Program-made: the position numbers and the translations under genes
Shown: one piece after another, positions 32,499-40,094 of the stretch
Layout of the letters: each line of letters begins with the position of its first letter
How positions within the stretch are numbered: position 1 is the first letter of the stretch
DNA from: a virus
Virus record (IMG/VR): IMGVR_UViG_3300021351_000002
Coordinates: 1 to 40,632 of that record
Direction: 5' to 3' (one strand)
Length of the DNA: 40,632 nt
The notes under the pieces: generated by a model
Database searches by the model: none
What the model was told of the DNA's origin: nothing
The model's input: the letters and a program-made list of their open reading frames with translations, nothing else

Positions 32499-33329
32499 TC
32501 ATGCGGCATGCATCAGCCGGCCGTAGAGAACGCGGAACGCCAGCGCATGAACAGCGGGGACCTGTCCGTTCCCCAGGGCTGCGCCTCGGTCCATGAGGTC
32601 GGCCACCCCATGAGCCACTCGACATATTGCGGGTTCGCTTTTCCACCAAGCATTTCCCCGAGGCTCGGTCCGCCCTGCGCGTTGCGTCCTCTGACGCTCT
32701 TTCCGCGTCGCGCGTCGCTCGCTGTCGGCGTCGGCACTCGTCGTACATATGCGGTGATCGACTCGCCGCCCTGCTGATACTTCCCGTTCCGGCCCGTCGT
32801 CATCCCTGACACCGTCGGGGTCGGCACATGCTCGATGGCGCGCAAGGATCCACATGCGGTGGCGATGATGCGGTGCACCCACGTCGCACGCTCCGAGACA
32901 GTCCCACTCCGCATCGTACCCGAGTACGGCAAGATCTCCGAGGACTCGGCCAAGCCCGCGAGTAGCGAGATTTGGCGAGTTTTCCACGTACACGAACCGT
33001 GGTCGAACCTCATCGACCACGCGGGCAAACTCTCGCCAGAGCCCAGACTTGGGGCCGTGCTCGACGCCGCCCCCGCGCCCTGGTGCCGCGATGTCCTGGC
33101 ATGGGAAGCCGCCAGATACGAGATCCACAAGTCCACGCCAGGGGCGCCCGTCGAAGGTCTGGACGTCGTCCCAGATCGGAAACGGTGGCAAGAGTCCGTC
33201 GAGCTGTCGCTGCATGAGCACGCGTCGGCAAAAGGGGTCGATCTCGACGGCGCAGACGGTTCGGTGTCCGAGCAAGAGTCCGCCAAGTATCCCGCCGCCA
33301 GCTCCGGCGAATAACTCCAGGACATTCAC
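32499..33329 (-). CDS. DNA cytosine-C5 methyltransferase
   Basis: 276 residues from GTG 33329 (GGGGG upstream; an ATG at 33359 would overlap the previous gene by 20 bases). C5-methyltransferase motifs in order: I (NVLELFAGAGGGILGG), IV with catalytic Cys77 (GGFPCQDIA), VI (ENSPN at 116-120), VIII (APHHRHRMWILA), X (GNGQVPAVHALAF). The target-recognition part, Arg-rich, is between VIII and X and short. It is probably used to evade host restriction; no cognate endonuclease is seen. Confidence 0.88.
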   Translation of the reverse strand: MNVLELFAGAGGGILGGLLLGHRTVCAVEIDPFCRRVLMQRQLDGLLPPFPIWDDVQTFDGRPWRGLVDLVSGGFPCQDIAAPGRGGGVEHGPKSGLWREFARVVDEVRPRFVYVENSPNLATRGLGRVLGDLAVLGYDAEWDCLGACDVGAPHHRHRMWILARHRACADPDGVRDDDGPEREVSAGRRVDHRICTTSADADSERRATRKERQRTQRAGRTEPRGNAWWKSEPAICRVAHGVADLMDRGAALGNGQVPAVHALAFRVLYGRLMHAA

Positions 33330-33339
33330 TTCGCCCCCA

Positions 33340-33750
33340 TCACACGTCACCCGCCACATAGCGCTCGACCACGCGCGGCCGAGGCGGCGGCGTCGGGAGC
33401 GCGATAGAGTAGAAGCTGCCGTGCTTGGTCCGCGGCGCCAAGCGCCCGGCGGCTTTCAGGGCGGCGCGGATCACAACCATACTCGGCTCGGTTCCTGTGC
33501 GCGCACGGCACTCGGCCTTGATCGCGGCCTGTACCTTGGCCGCGGGATGGTTGGCGATGCGGGGTCCGTCGGCCAGCCATTCCGCGATCACGGTATCGAC
33601 GACGGTCTCGCCCGTGGCGGCGAGCAGCTCGAGCGCAAGCCAACGCGCCCGCTCGCGGCCCAGGAAGCCGTGCAGCTCCACAGCATAGTCGCGCGCGTCG
33701 CGCGCGTCGAACGCGGCGAGAAACGCCAGGTGCAGCTGTATTGCCGCCAT
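33340..33750 (-). CDS. winged-helix-like unknown protein
   Basis: 136 residues, ATG 33750 (TGATG overlap; a GTG precedes it by one codon). Helical first half, then IKAECRARTGTEPSMVVIRAALKAAGRLAPR, which resembles a small DNA-binding helix-turn-helix, and a Pro-rich C-terminus. It lies between the coiled-coil protein and the C5 methyltransferase. Function unknown. Confidence 0.55.
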   Translation of the reverse strand: MAAIQLHLAFLAAFDARDARDYAVELHGFLGRERARWLALELLAATGETVVDTVIAEWLADGPRIANHPAAKVQAAIKAECRARTGTEPSMVVIRAALKAAGRLAPRTKHGSFYSIALPTPPPRPRVVERYVAGDV

Positions 33751-35330
33751 CACTCGCCGCCCTTGGCCGCGCCAATCAGGTGACAGTCGCCGCTCAGCTC
33801 ATGCGCCACGAGATCGAAGCTCGCCCACATACGTGGCGACCCGTCCGGCCCGGGAGTGCCACGGCCAAGAGTTGCGCGAAGCTCCGCGGTTTCGCCCAGG
33901 GGCAGCGAGCGCGCATCGTCGATGAAGCGGTCCACGCGCTCGTGAACGATATCGCCGATCGTCGGCGCGGCGGGCGCCACATGGTCGGCGGCCTTCGTCA
34001 GGTAGCGCCCGAGGGCGCGCGCATTGTCCGGCTGTAGCATGATTCCGCCCAGGGTCACGACCGCAGCGGCGCGATCCTCCATGCCCACGAACGGGTAGCC
34101 GATCGCCAGGTTGATCGGCGGAGTGCCAGCCCAGGCCACTGGCGCGCTGGTCGTGCTGCCGTTCACCAAGCGCACGATCACCTCGCTGAGTTCGGCGGCG
34201 ACCGGCTCACCATCGCCGTGGTTGGCGTCCCCGGACACGCGCCCGACCATCGCCCACGGGCCGCGCAGGTCGGTCGTGCCCGACTCGGACAGCCCGGGCT
34301 TGATGTTGACCGGTGCGGGCCTTTGCGCGTCGGCCCGGGCCGCCCTGAGCTCGCTCTCCGCTTGCTGGCACACCTCGTTGGCGGCGTCGAGAGAGCGCGC
34401 GGTCACTGACCAGCACTCCAAAACGATCGCATGGCTTGCGTGCATCGACGCCAGCTGCGCGAAGCATGCGTCGCGCTCGGCTCGGACCCTCTCGCTCGCC
34501 GCTCGAGCGGTGTCTCGCTCGGCCTCGGCCTGCTCGAGGTCTTCGCGCGCGATGGCGATCTCGGCCAAGTCGATGTCGCGCTGCGCGTGCAGTGCATCGT
34601 TGGCGCGCCGGGCCTCATCCGCTTCCTCGCGCGCATCCACGAGCGCAGCGGAGCATTGCGCGAGAGTGCGCCTGGCGTCGTCGTGCTCCGCTGTGACCTT
34701 GGCCAGCTGTTCGTATAGCTCGTCGTACCCCTTCACTGCCGCCCCGTGCCAGCGCCACGCGCTGGCGTTGCCGTTCTTCATCTGCTCGAGCTCTTTGCGG
34801 GCGGTAACGTTCTCCGTTCTTGCGGTCTCCAGTTCCGCGCGCGCCGCATCACGCTCCCGAGTCACCCGCCGAAGCGTGGCGTGCGCCAGCTCGCCGCCGG
34901 CCAACTCGTACCGCTCAGCCGTCACCCGCGTGAGTGCGTCCTTGGTCACCTTGTGGTAGCGCCGCTCGAAGTCCAGCGCCGCGGCGTACTCGTCGCGCTC
35001 GGCCTGGACCTTGGCCAGCCTCGCCTCCGCAAGCTCGCGCCGGAGCCGCTCGTTTTTCTCGCTCTCCACGCTTTCGAGCAGCTCCTGATATGTGACCTCT
35101 TCTTGCTGGGCCATTGCCGGCGTCGTGCCTGGCTCGAGCAGCGCAGAGAACCCGGCGAGCGACCGGGACATGGTGTTGGCTTGCTGTGCCGTGAGCGTGA
35201 TCCCGCTGGCATCCTCGCCGAGCACGACCACGTGGTCGTCGAGGATTTGCACCGTGACACTGCGCCCGCGCTCGTCGCCCTCTGGGTTGAACGTGCGGCA
35301 CACGATCGTTGTTGCTTGTGGTTCTGTCAT
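33750..35330 (-). CDS. long coiled-coil protein with similar end modules
   Basis: 526 residues, ATG 35330 set by a leaderless promoter. Three parts: an N-terminal beta-helix module (about 25-65, with GITLTAQQANTMSRSLAGF), a coiled coil from about 80 to 345 rich in Ala, Glu and Arg, and a C-terminal module whose segment at 424-453 (VVTLGGIMLQPDNARALGRY) resembles the N-terminal one. Both look like the short 'VxLxPxxAxxLxxxL' domain that is common in phage early proteins. First gene of the early operon. Function unknown; a tether linking two partners is one possibility. Confidence 0.65.
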   Translation of the reverse strand: MTEPQATTIVCRTFNPEGDERGRSVTVQILDDHVVVLGEDASGITLTAQQANTMSRSLAGFSALLEPGTTPAMAQQEEVTYQELLESVESEKNERLRRELAEARLAKVQAERDEYAAALDFERRYHKVTKDALTRVTAERYELAGGELAHATLRRVTRERDAARAELETARTENVTARKELEQMKNGNASAWRWHGAAVKGYDELYEQLAKVTAEHDDARRTLAQCSAALVDAREEADEARRANDALHAQRDIDLAEIAIAREDLEQAEAERDTARAASERVRAERDACFAQLASMHASHAIVLECWSVTARSLDAANEVCQQAESELRAARADAQRPAPVNIKPGLSESGTTDLRGPWAMVGRVSGDANHGDGEPVAAELSEVIVRLVNGSTTSAPVAWAGTPPINLAIGYPFVGMEDRAAAVVTLGGIMLQPDNARALGRYLTKAADHVAPAAPTIGDIVHERVDRFIDDARSLPLGETAELRATLGRGTPGPDGSPRMWASFDLVAHELSGDCHLIGAAKGGE

Positions 35331-35337
35331 AACCGGC

Positions 35338-35366
35338 ACCATATCAGCACTATTCGGCGATGTCTA
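35338..35366 (-). promoter_or_regulatory. early-operon promoter (leaderless)
   Basis: Minus strand: TAGACA (35366-35361), 17 bp, TATGGT preceded by TGA (extended -10; 35343-35338), 7 bases, ATG 35330. The -35 sits in GGTGTAGAC, similar to GGTGTTGAC at the 1265 and 37476 promoters. Confidence 0.7.
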
Positions 35367-35730
35367 CACCGATGGTACACCGCAAACCTCATGATGCGCG
35401 CCGTGTAGAAAGCTGGCCAAATGGCCGAATTTCGACCACCTCCGGGCGGACCCCACCCTAGCCGTCGCCACCCTGTAAGTACTGAGTGGCACGACGTCGC
35501 AGATCGCCAGCTACACGTCGAGCGGAGCCACCGCGGCGCGCCTGTTTGCCAGCCTGTTGCAGGTCCGGAAAAACTCGTTCGGCGGCTGCGGTCTCAGCTC
35601 TCGTGTAGTCCAGCTCGGACCCTCGCAGGTTTTCCCCGGTCGGTCAGTGCCAGAGCGCCTCACGCGAAGGGTCCGGTTCGACGGTACTCCTGAGCGTTGC
35701 GCGCCGTTGGGTGGCACTGGGCTGACTAGG

Positions 35731-35779
35731 GCAGATTCGCGGGTGGGTGGGGTAGGCCCCCCGGCCTTCGCCAATCTGC
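35731..35779. repeat. inverted repeat (GCAGATT / AATCTGC)
   Basis: GCAGATT at 35731-35737 and AATCTGC at 35773-35779 enclose a G- and C-run segment (GGGGTAGGCCCC core) able to fold internally. Function unknown. Confidence 0.5.
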
Positions 35780-35805
35780 GAGGGGTGGCTTGATCCGACT
35801 CACAC

Positions 35806-35834
35806 CGAACAATCCAGGATTCTTGGATAGTTCG
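35806..35834. repeat. 29-bp inverted repeat, 11-7-11
   Basis: CGAACAATCCA (35806-35816), 7 bases, TGGATAGTTCG (35824-35834). Arms pair at 10 of 11 positions (one A-A). Arm and spacer lengths match core sites of tyrosine recombinases, or an operator. No T-run follows, so a terminator is unlikely. Confidence 0.65.
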
Positions 35835-35893
35835 CGCCCGAGCCCCCGGGTAGCCTTGCCGTTCTCCTGCTCGTGAGCTCATCGGTCCCCACA

Positions 35894-35910
35894 CGTGGAT
35901 TCGAACCACG
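35894..35910 (-). other. isolated tRNA T-arm (possible tRNA 3' end in attP)
   Basis: On the minus strand, CGTGG, loop TTCGAAT, CCACG: a perfect 5-bp stem and consensus T-loop. Followed by TGTGGGGA, plausible as the 3' acceptor strand and discriminator base. The matching 5' acceptor, D-arm and anticodon arm are absent at the right distance, so it is not a whole tRNA gene. Confidence 0.5.
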
Positions 35911-35915
35911 ATTCC

Positions 35916-35956
35916 GCATGCAGTAGCGAGCGGTCCCGTGGGACTTCTCTGCATGC
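35916..35956. repeat. inverted repeat (GCATGCAG / CTGCATGC)
   Basis: Eight-base arms at 35916-35923 and 35949-35956, with an inner GTCC/GGAC hairpin. Directly next to the T-arm. Confidence 0.55.
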
Positions 35957-36248
35957 GTGCACACCTCGTCAACGGTTGTCGCTGGGTCCAGCGAGCCGCT
36001 GACTGCGATGGGGAGCGATCAACCCACGAACCAAGGGCGGCCCCATGGTCTGCGTGGGATCTCCGCTTCAATCGCGGACGTATATCCGGCGCCGTCGCGG
36101 TCGCCGTACTATCTCGCGCTGCGCTCCACCTCGCTGTGCGCCCGGCGCCCGCTGCGCCGGTGACCATCCGCTGGGATGTCACACTGGATATGTAGGGTGG
36201 TTTCATCATCGAGACATGGCAAGCCTAGACAACTTGCCCGCCGAAATC

Positions 36249-36272
36249 AAGCCCCCGGATCCCTGGGGGCTT
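36249..36272. terminator. terminator-like hairpin
   Basis: AAGCCCCC (36249-36256), 8-base loop, GGGGGCTT (36265-36272), followed on the plus strand by CGGTCGTTT. An eight-bp GC-rich stem in a gene-free gap, symmetric enough to work on either strand. On the minus strand it would stop read-through from the 37476 gene before the early region. Confidence 0.55.
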
Positions 36273-36330
36273 CGGTCGTTTCGGGAACTTGCCACCGCGC
36301 GCAGGTTAGAGCGCCCGCCCGGGACTATTC

Positions 36331-36360
36331 TTGACAGCGCCGCGCCGCCCGCGGGACTGT
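36331..36360 (+). promoter_or_regulatory. endolysin promoter (leaderless)
   Basis: TTGACA at 36331-36336, 18 bp, GACTGT at 36355-36360, 6 bases, ATG 36367. Consensus -35, poor -10. Confidence 0.55.
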
Positions 36361-36366
36361 GCCGCC

Positions 36367-36957
36367 ATGGCCATCGACTGGAACAAAGCGCAAGAGTACA
36401 ACGCCACGACGACCAGCCTACCGCCCGAGCAGCTCGTGGCGCTGATCGCCGAGACACAGCGGAACCTGAACGTCACCCAGGACGGGATGTTTGGTCCGCA
36501 GACGCGGCTGGCACTGGCACGCGAGTGGGCAGAGACCGAGGAGCGTACGCTCGAGCAGATGATCGCCGCCGCCATCGCGCAGACGGGCAAGCCGTACATC
36601 TTCGGCGCCGAAGTGAGGTTGGACGACCCGAGTCCGCCGGCGTTCGACTGCTCCGAGCTCGTACAGTGGACGTGCGCGCAGGCTCGGCTGAGGATGCCAG
36701 ACGGCACATGGAACCAGGTCACGCACTGCCGCGACGTCGGCACGCTGATCGATGTGTCGACCGCGATCTGGACGCGTGGCGCGCTGCTCTTCAAGTTCGG
36801 CGGCGACCCGTTCCAGGGCTCGCGCCCGTCGAGCGCTCACGTTGCGATATCGCTCGGCAACGGCACCACCATCGAGGCCAGGTCGGCCAAGTATCCGGTC
36901 GGCTCGTTCAGTGCAGAGGGTCGCGGCTGGACCCACGCGGGCCTCATTCCGGCGTAA
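36367..36957 (+). CDS. NlpC/P60-like endolysin
   Basis: 196 residues. N-terminal peptidoglycan-binding-like segment (about 17-52: LPPEQLVALIAETQRNLNVT then DGMFGPQTRLAL), then a NlpC/P60 peptidase: catalytic Cys95 in PAFDCSELVQW and His158 in SSAHVAISLG, with a polar residue about 12 later. No signal peptide, so it should need a holin. It should cleave peptide cross-links of peptidoglycan at lysis. Starts at ATG six bases after the -10. A virion-borne hydrolase is possible. Confidence 0.8.
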   Translation: MAIDWNKAQEYNATTTSLPPEQLVALIAETQRNLNVTQDGMFGPQTRLALAREWAETEERTLEQMIAAAIAQTGKPYIFGAEVRLDDPSPPAFDCSELVQWTCAQARLRMPDGTWNQVTHCRDVGTLIDVSTAIWTRGALLFKFGGDPFQGSRPSSAHVAISLGNGTTIEARSAKYPVGSFSAEGRGWTHAGLIPA

Positions 36958-36963
36958 GCAGGA

Positions 36964-37476
36964 TCAGCGGGCCACGTAACCGTCGCCAGCGCACTCCCAG
37001 CAATCCTCGCCGTCATCCTCGCCCGAGCCATCGCACGAGGTGCACGGCGTGCGGATCTCGAAATCGCAGGTGTCCGCGATGAACACCACGGTGTCGTCTG
37101 ATGTGTCGCCGTAGCAATTCCGCGACTCTATCTCGAGCCGGAGGAGTTCGACGAACTCGGTCACCGGCGCGTTGTCCAGGATGCGCGTCGGGTGTACCAG
37201 AATCTCGCCCGGATCGCGCGCGTCGTCATCGGAAAGAACGCCGACGAGAGTCGTGACGACAGCGCCGTCGAGGTCTGCGGCGCGCCAGAGCCCGTGGTCG
37301 CTGTGAGCAAAATACGCCACCAGGTCGTCCATGGAAGCGCAACAGCTCAGGCCGCTCCGTACATCGCCCTCCCATCCGTCGTAGCAGGTATCCCACGGCG
37401 TCGACGAGTGGTCGCTGTGGCAGTCCGCAGAAGTGAGCGGCCGGCGGCTGATGCGGTAGGCGGTGACGGTGTCCAT
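36964..37476 (-). CDS. protein with DnaJ-like half zinc domain
   Basis: 170 residues from ATG 37476 (leaderless). First 130 residues mixed alpha/beta with an acidic character and no motif. The C-terminus has two CxxCxGxG-type repeats, CTSCDGSG and CWECAGDG, separated by acidic residues, that is, one zinc site as in half of the DnaJ Cys-rich domain. No J-domain, so it is not a DnaJ. Six bases separate its stop from the convergent endolysin. Function unknown. Confidence 0.65.
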   Translation of the reverse strand: MDTVTAYRISRRPLTSADCHSDHSSTPWDTCYDGWEGDVRSGLSCCASMDDLVAYFAHSDHGLWRAADLDGAVVTTLVGVLSDDDARDPGEILVHPTRILDNAPVTEFVELLRLEIESRNCYGDTSDDTVVFIADTCDFEIRTPCTSCDGSGEDDGEDCWECAGDGYVAR

Positions 37477-37482
37477 GCATGC

Positions 37483-37512
37483 GGTATATCGCGCATGTCG
37501 GCACCAGGTCAA
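37483..37512 (-). promoter_or_regulatory. promoter of 37476 gene (leaderless)
   Basis: Minus strand: TTGACC (37512-37507), 18 bp, TATACC (37488-37483), 6 bases, ATG 37476. Within TTGGTGTTGAC, shared with the 1265 promoter. Confidence 0.7.
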
Positions 37513-37654
37513 CACCAATCGAACGCCGTTGTCATTCTGGCGCGAGCAGGGCCATCTGCTCATCAACGCGCACCCATCGGCCGCGGCGCCACGCCCGAGG
37601 TGCTCTCTGGCGCTGCCGCCCATGAAGTCATCGCCAGCGCCGACAACTGGAGCA

Positions 37655-37732
37655 TCAGCGAGCAGCCGTTCGCGCCGTGCGACCGCGCACCTTGACAGCG
37701 CGGCCATAGCACGGCACGATGGCCACCGTCAT
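37655..37732 (-). CDS. possible 25-residue peptide
   Basis: MTVAIVPCYGRAVKVRGRTA and a short Arg/Ala end. A GGATGG sequence 6-11 bases upstream may act as a ribosome site. Little evidence beyond position at the end of the small-gene operon; it may be non-coding. Confidence 0.25.
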   Translation of the reverse strand: MTVAIVPCYGRAVKVRGRTARTAAR

Positions 37733-37758
37733 TGTAGTCCATCCAACACGCGCTCGCC

Positions 37759-37896
37759 TCACGAGGTGGGCGCGTTGCGGTTTCGGCCCTTGCGCCAGAG
37801 CACGACCAGGACGATTCCCGCAGCCACCGCGATCATGGCGTATCGGGCACACGTCTCGACGACATCCGGCAGACGCGGCCTACACTTGGCGGTCAT
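37759..37896 (-). CDS. 45-residue single-TM protein
   Basis: ATG 37896 in an ATGA overlap. One transmembrane helix (about 19-36, YAMIAVAAGIVLVVLW) followed by a basic tail (RKGRNRNAP), so N-out/C-in by charge. Adjacent to another membrane protein and about 1 kb from the endolysin: candidate small holin or lysis regulator. Not proven. Confidence 0.6.
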   Translation of the reverse strand: MTAKCRPRLPDVVETCARYAMIAVAAGIVLVVLWRKGRNRNAPTS

Positions 37897-38309
37897 CGCG
37901 CCCGCCAATCCGCCCCGGCCCGGGTGAGATTGCAGCGCCGCCCGTGGCCGCAGATCTCGCATGTGCGCTCGGCGAGATCGCGCCATAGCCCGACAACTGG
38001 GACCGAGACCACGGTCCTGTCCGCGTGGGCTGTGAGCGCGCACCAGACGGCGTACACGAGCCGCCTTGTCTCGGCGTGCGCTTCCATGGCCTCGCGTTCG
38101 ATGGCGTCCATGCGGCGGCTGTGACGGTCACGCGCAAGCATCACACCCACCTCGAGCCCGGTGACTCTCGCAGCGAGCTGGCGCGTGACCGCGGTGTCAT
38201 CGGTTGGCGCCGGCCTCGCGCGGACTCGACCGCAGGCCAACAAAGTGCACTCGCTCACCAGGGTGGCGATAAGCGCCACCCACAGGAGCCAGGGCGCGGC
38301 GCGCGTCAC
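37893..38309 (-). CDS. membrane-anchored protein with Cys-rich tail
   Basis: 138 residues from GTG 38309 (GTGA overlap). Transmembrane helix at 6-25 (PWLLWVALIATLVSECTLLA), helical middle (residues 50-95, with charged heptads) and CEICGHGRRC near the end, a possible zinc site. Ends in an ATGA overlap with the 45-residue gene; together they may be a membrane pair. Holin/antiholin or spanin-like function is possible only by context. Confidence 0.6.
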   Translation of the reverse strand: MTRAAPWLLWVALIATLVSECTLLACGRVRARPAPTDDTAVTRQLAARVTGLEVGVMLARDRHSRRMDAIEREAMEAHAETRRLVYAVWCALTAHADRTVVSVPVVGLWRDLAERTCEICGHGRRCNLTRAGADWRAR

Positions 38310-39862
38310 GGTGTCACCGGGCGCAACACCACCATGTCCTCGCAAGGCATCACGCGGAAGACATAGCCACCCTTGGTGTCGATCTGGAGCATGTTGCCGT
38401 TGACCGCGGCGATCGCCGTCACGGCACGTGTGATGTCCGAGTCTTGGAGCGTGTCAACGACGTCGCCGACCCTCACACTGTCTGCGCGCACGACCCTGCG
38501 GCCGTCGCCGCGTTCCATTGCCCACAGGACGCTGCGCCATCGCCGCAGCTCCCCCGGTGACAGGCTCGCGGCGTACTCTTCCGCGGCCCGGAACTGCTCT
38601 TCTGGCATGTCGGTCTTGCCACGGTGATCGCACGGCACCCTCGTGGCCCTCGCGCTGCCGGCCACGCGCATCATGAAAAATCCGTTGTCCTCGCACTGCT
38701 GGCAGGTCGGCGATGTGTCCTCTTTGCTCGTATCGGTCTCGTCGATACGCTCACCGGTATCTGGATCGCGGCCATGGCGTCGGCACAGATCCTGCGCGCG
38801 GCCCGAGCCTATGGCGAAGATCGACTTGACCCCCGCCCACGCCGGAGCGCTGTTTTTGCATGCCTTGTTGACCGCGCGCTCGACAAGGTCTGCGAGGTCA
38901 TCGGTGCGCGCCAGCTCGTCTCTATCCACCTCGCCGATACGCGATACCGCCTGGCTTGCCTGCTCATGCCATTGCTCGTCGTCCAGCTCTTCGCCGAGAA
39001 AGACAGCGACGACCTCTGCCAGCAAGTCCAGCGCCTCCCCGTGCTGAACTTTCAAGCGGCTGAGCAGCGCCAGGCACTCTGAGCGCTGCTGCATGTACAC
39101 GTCGTCGATACACGGCAAAGCCGTGGGCTCGAGACGCGCCCGCGCCCTGTCCAGCAACGGCCCGAGTTCGTCGAGCGTGACCGGCTTGCCCCAGACGTAG
39201 CCATCGCTCCGCACCTTGATTTCGCCGGAACCGAGCAACGAAACGAACGCCCTGTGCTCGTCGCCCCAGGTACAGCTGCAAGCCGTCGTGAGCATGGTCC
39301 ACGGCAGCCCGCGCACTCGCACCATGTCGTCGATGGCCACGGCAGCATCGACCTCTCGCGTATCGCCCTCGTCGATACGCGGCTCCGGCGCCATGGCATC
39401 GTTTGGCCGAATGGCGTCGAATGCATCCGGTAGCGCGCGCAGGAAGTCCGCCACCTTCTGCTGATCGTCTGGCGCCAGCTTCTCAATACCCCGGACAGCC
39501 CGCGCCCGACCATCGCTCCGGCCAGCGAGCCACTCCGCACCCACGTCATACAGGTCGGCCAGCTTGCGCAGCTCATAGGGCGTGGGCCGGACTCGACCAG
39601 CCTCGAGGGCGACGATCCAGCCCACGCCACTCACGTCCAGCTGTCGGGTAGCCTGCGCGCACGTCAGCCCTGCGCGCTCGCGGGCGATCTGGTACCGGTT
39701 GGGCTTTGCGGGTTTTGGCGACATCGCGGCGACTTGCGCGCGGGCCAACGCGAGCACAGCGGTAAGTGCGGTGATATCGTTGTCCGATAGGTCGCGCTCG
39801 TCGGGGTCGGCGATCATCAGCTCGACGCGGGCAAGCACGTCCTCGATCGATTCGGTGGTCAT
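38306..39862 (-). CDS. 518-residue multidomain XRE protein
   Basis: ATG 39862 in an ATGA overlap. N-terminus: charged helix (1-45), then a XRE helix-turn-helix at about 56-114 (NRYQIARERAGLTCAQATRQ, ending LYDVGAEWLAG). Middle: acidic linker, a beta segment with TWGDEHRAFVSLLGSGEIKV (199-218), and a helical region with CKNSAPAWAGVKSIFAIGSG (335-354), a pattern found in phage proteins before RusA-like genes. C-terminus: CQQC (387-390) with C411/H413, a zinc site, then a beta domain. Far longer than normal XRE repressors; it looks like a fusion of regulator and early protein. Possible master regulator. Confidence 0.65.
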   Translation of the reverse strand: MTTESIEDVLARVELMIADPDERDLSDNDITALTAVLALARAQVAAMSPKPAKPNRYQIARERAGLTCAQATRQLDVSGVGWIVALEAGRVRPTPYELRKLADLYDVGAEWLAGRSDGRARAVRGIEKLAPDDQQKVADFLRALPDAFDAIRPNDAMAPEPRIDEGDTREVDAAVAIDDMVRVRGLPWTMLTTACSCTWGDEHRAFVSLLGSGEIKVRSDGYVWGKPVTLDELGPLLDRARARLEPTALPCIDDVYMQQRSECLALLSRLKVQHGEALDLLAEVVAVFLGEELDDEQWHEQASQAVSRIGEVDRDELARTDDLADLVERAVNKACKNSAPAWAGVKSIFAIGSGRAQDLCRRHGRDPDTGERIDETDTSKEDTSPTCQQCEDNGFFMMRVAGSARATRVPCDHRGKTDMPEEQFRAAEEYAASLSPGELRRWRSVLWAMERGDGRRVVRADSVRVGDVVDTLQDSDITRAVTAIAAVNGNMLQIDTKGGYVFRVMPCEDMVVLRPVTP

Positions 39863-40074
39863 GATGCCCCCGTTGTCGCGGCGGCATGGAATCGGCGCGG
39901 AAACCATCCGCACGACGTGTGCGATGCTTGCTTGCCGAACATCATCACGCACCGGCGAACATGGGCACAGTCGCCGCATGTCGTACCGGTCGGCAGGTCC
40001 ATGCACGTATCGGGTGTGCATGAGTCGTCCGCGCAGCATCCGCCGCGCTTCTTCGCTGTCTCTTGTTTGTCCAT
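39859..40074 (-). CDS. conserved Cys-rich small phage protein
   Basis: 71 residues with eight Cys: GGCCADDSCTPDTCMDLP, then TTCGDCAHVRRCVMMFG and a final SCGWFPRRF. The CTPxTCxxLPxGxxCxDC...FPRRF layout recurs in small phage proteins of unknown role. AAGGA lies seven bases before the ATG. It should bind one or two zinc ions or iron-sulfur. Coupled to the XRE protein by ATGA. Confidence 0.72.
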   Translation of the reverse strand: MDKQETAKKRGGCCADDSCTPDTCMDLPTGTTCGDCAHVRRCVMMFGKQASHTSCGWFPRRFHAAATTGAS

Positions 40075-40094
40075 GAGTCTATCCTTGGTTGTGG

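Larger units (their letters stand above)
35344..36366. other. 1-kb region without a gene: regulatory, origin or attachment candidate
   Basis: No open frame here has a promoter, ribosome site or protein-like sequence; translations in all frames look like noise. It contains the early promoter at one end and the endolysin promoter at the other, at least three inverted repeats (35731-35779, 35806-35834, 35916-35956), a perfect tRNA T-arm (35894-35910) and a terminator-like hairpin (36249-36272). As the only large gap in a densely packed genome, it is the natural candidate for a replication origin, attP site or packaging region. Confidence 0.6.

Noticed and set aside
32513-33325. second long frame inside the C5 methyltransferase
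   Set aside because: Ser/Arg/Thr-rich shadow; all methyltransferase motifs are in the other frame.
35880-35990. complete tRNA gene on the minus strand
   Set aside because: Only the T-arm and a possible 3' acceptor strand fit. No CCCCACA-like 5' acceptor, D-arm or anticodon arm is at the right distance.
35511-36209. 232-codon minus-strand open frame in the gene-free gap
   Set aside because: Composition looks like noise, it reads through the T-arm and inverted repeats, and there is no start signal.
36045-37082. 345-codon plus-strand open frame
   Set aside because: It is an alternative frame of the endolysin and its upstream region; the endolysin frame has clear catalytic motifs.
37719-37988. 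plus-strand gene behind a TTGACA at 37692
   Set aside because: The frame is antisense to two coupled membrane-protein genes and its -10 would abut the start codon directly.
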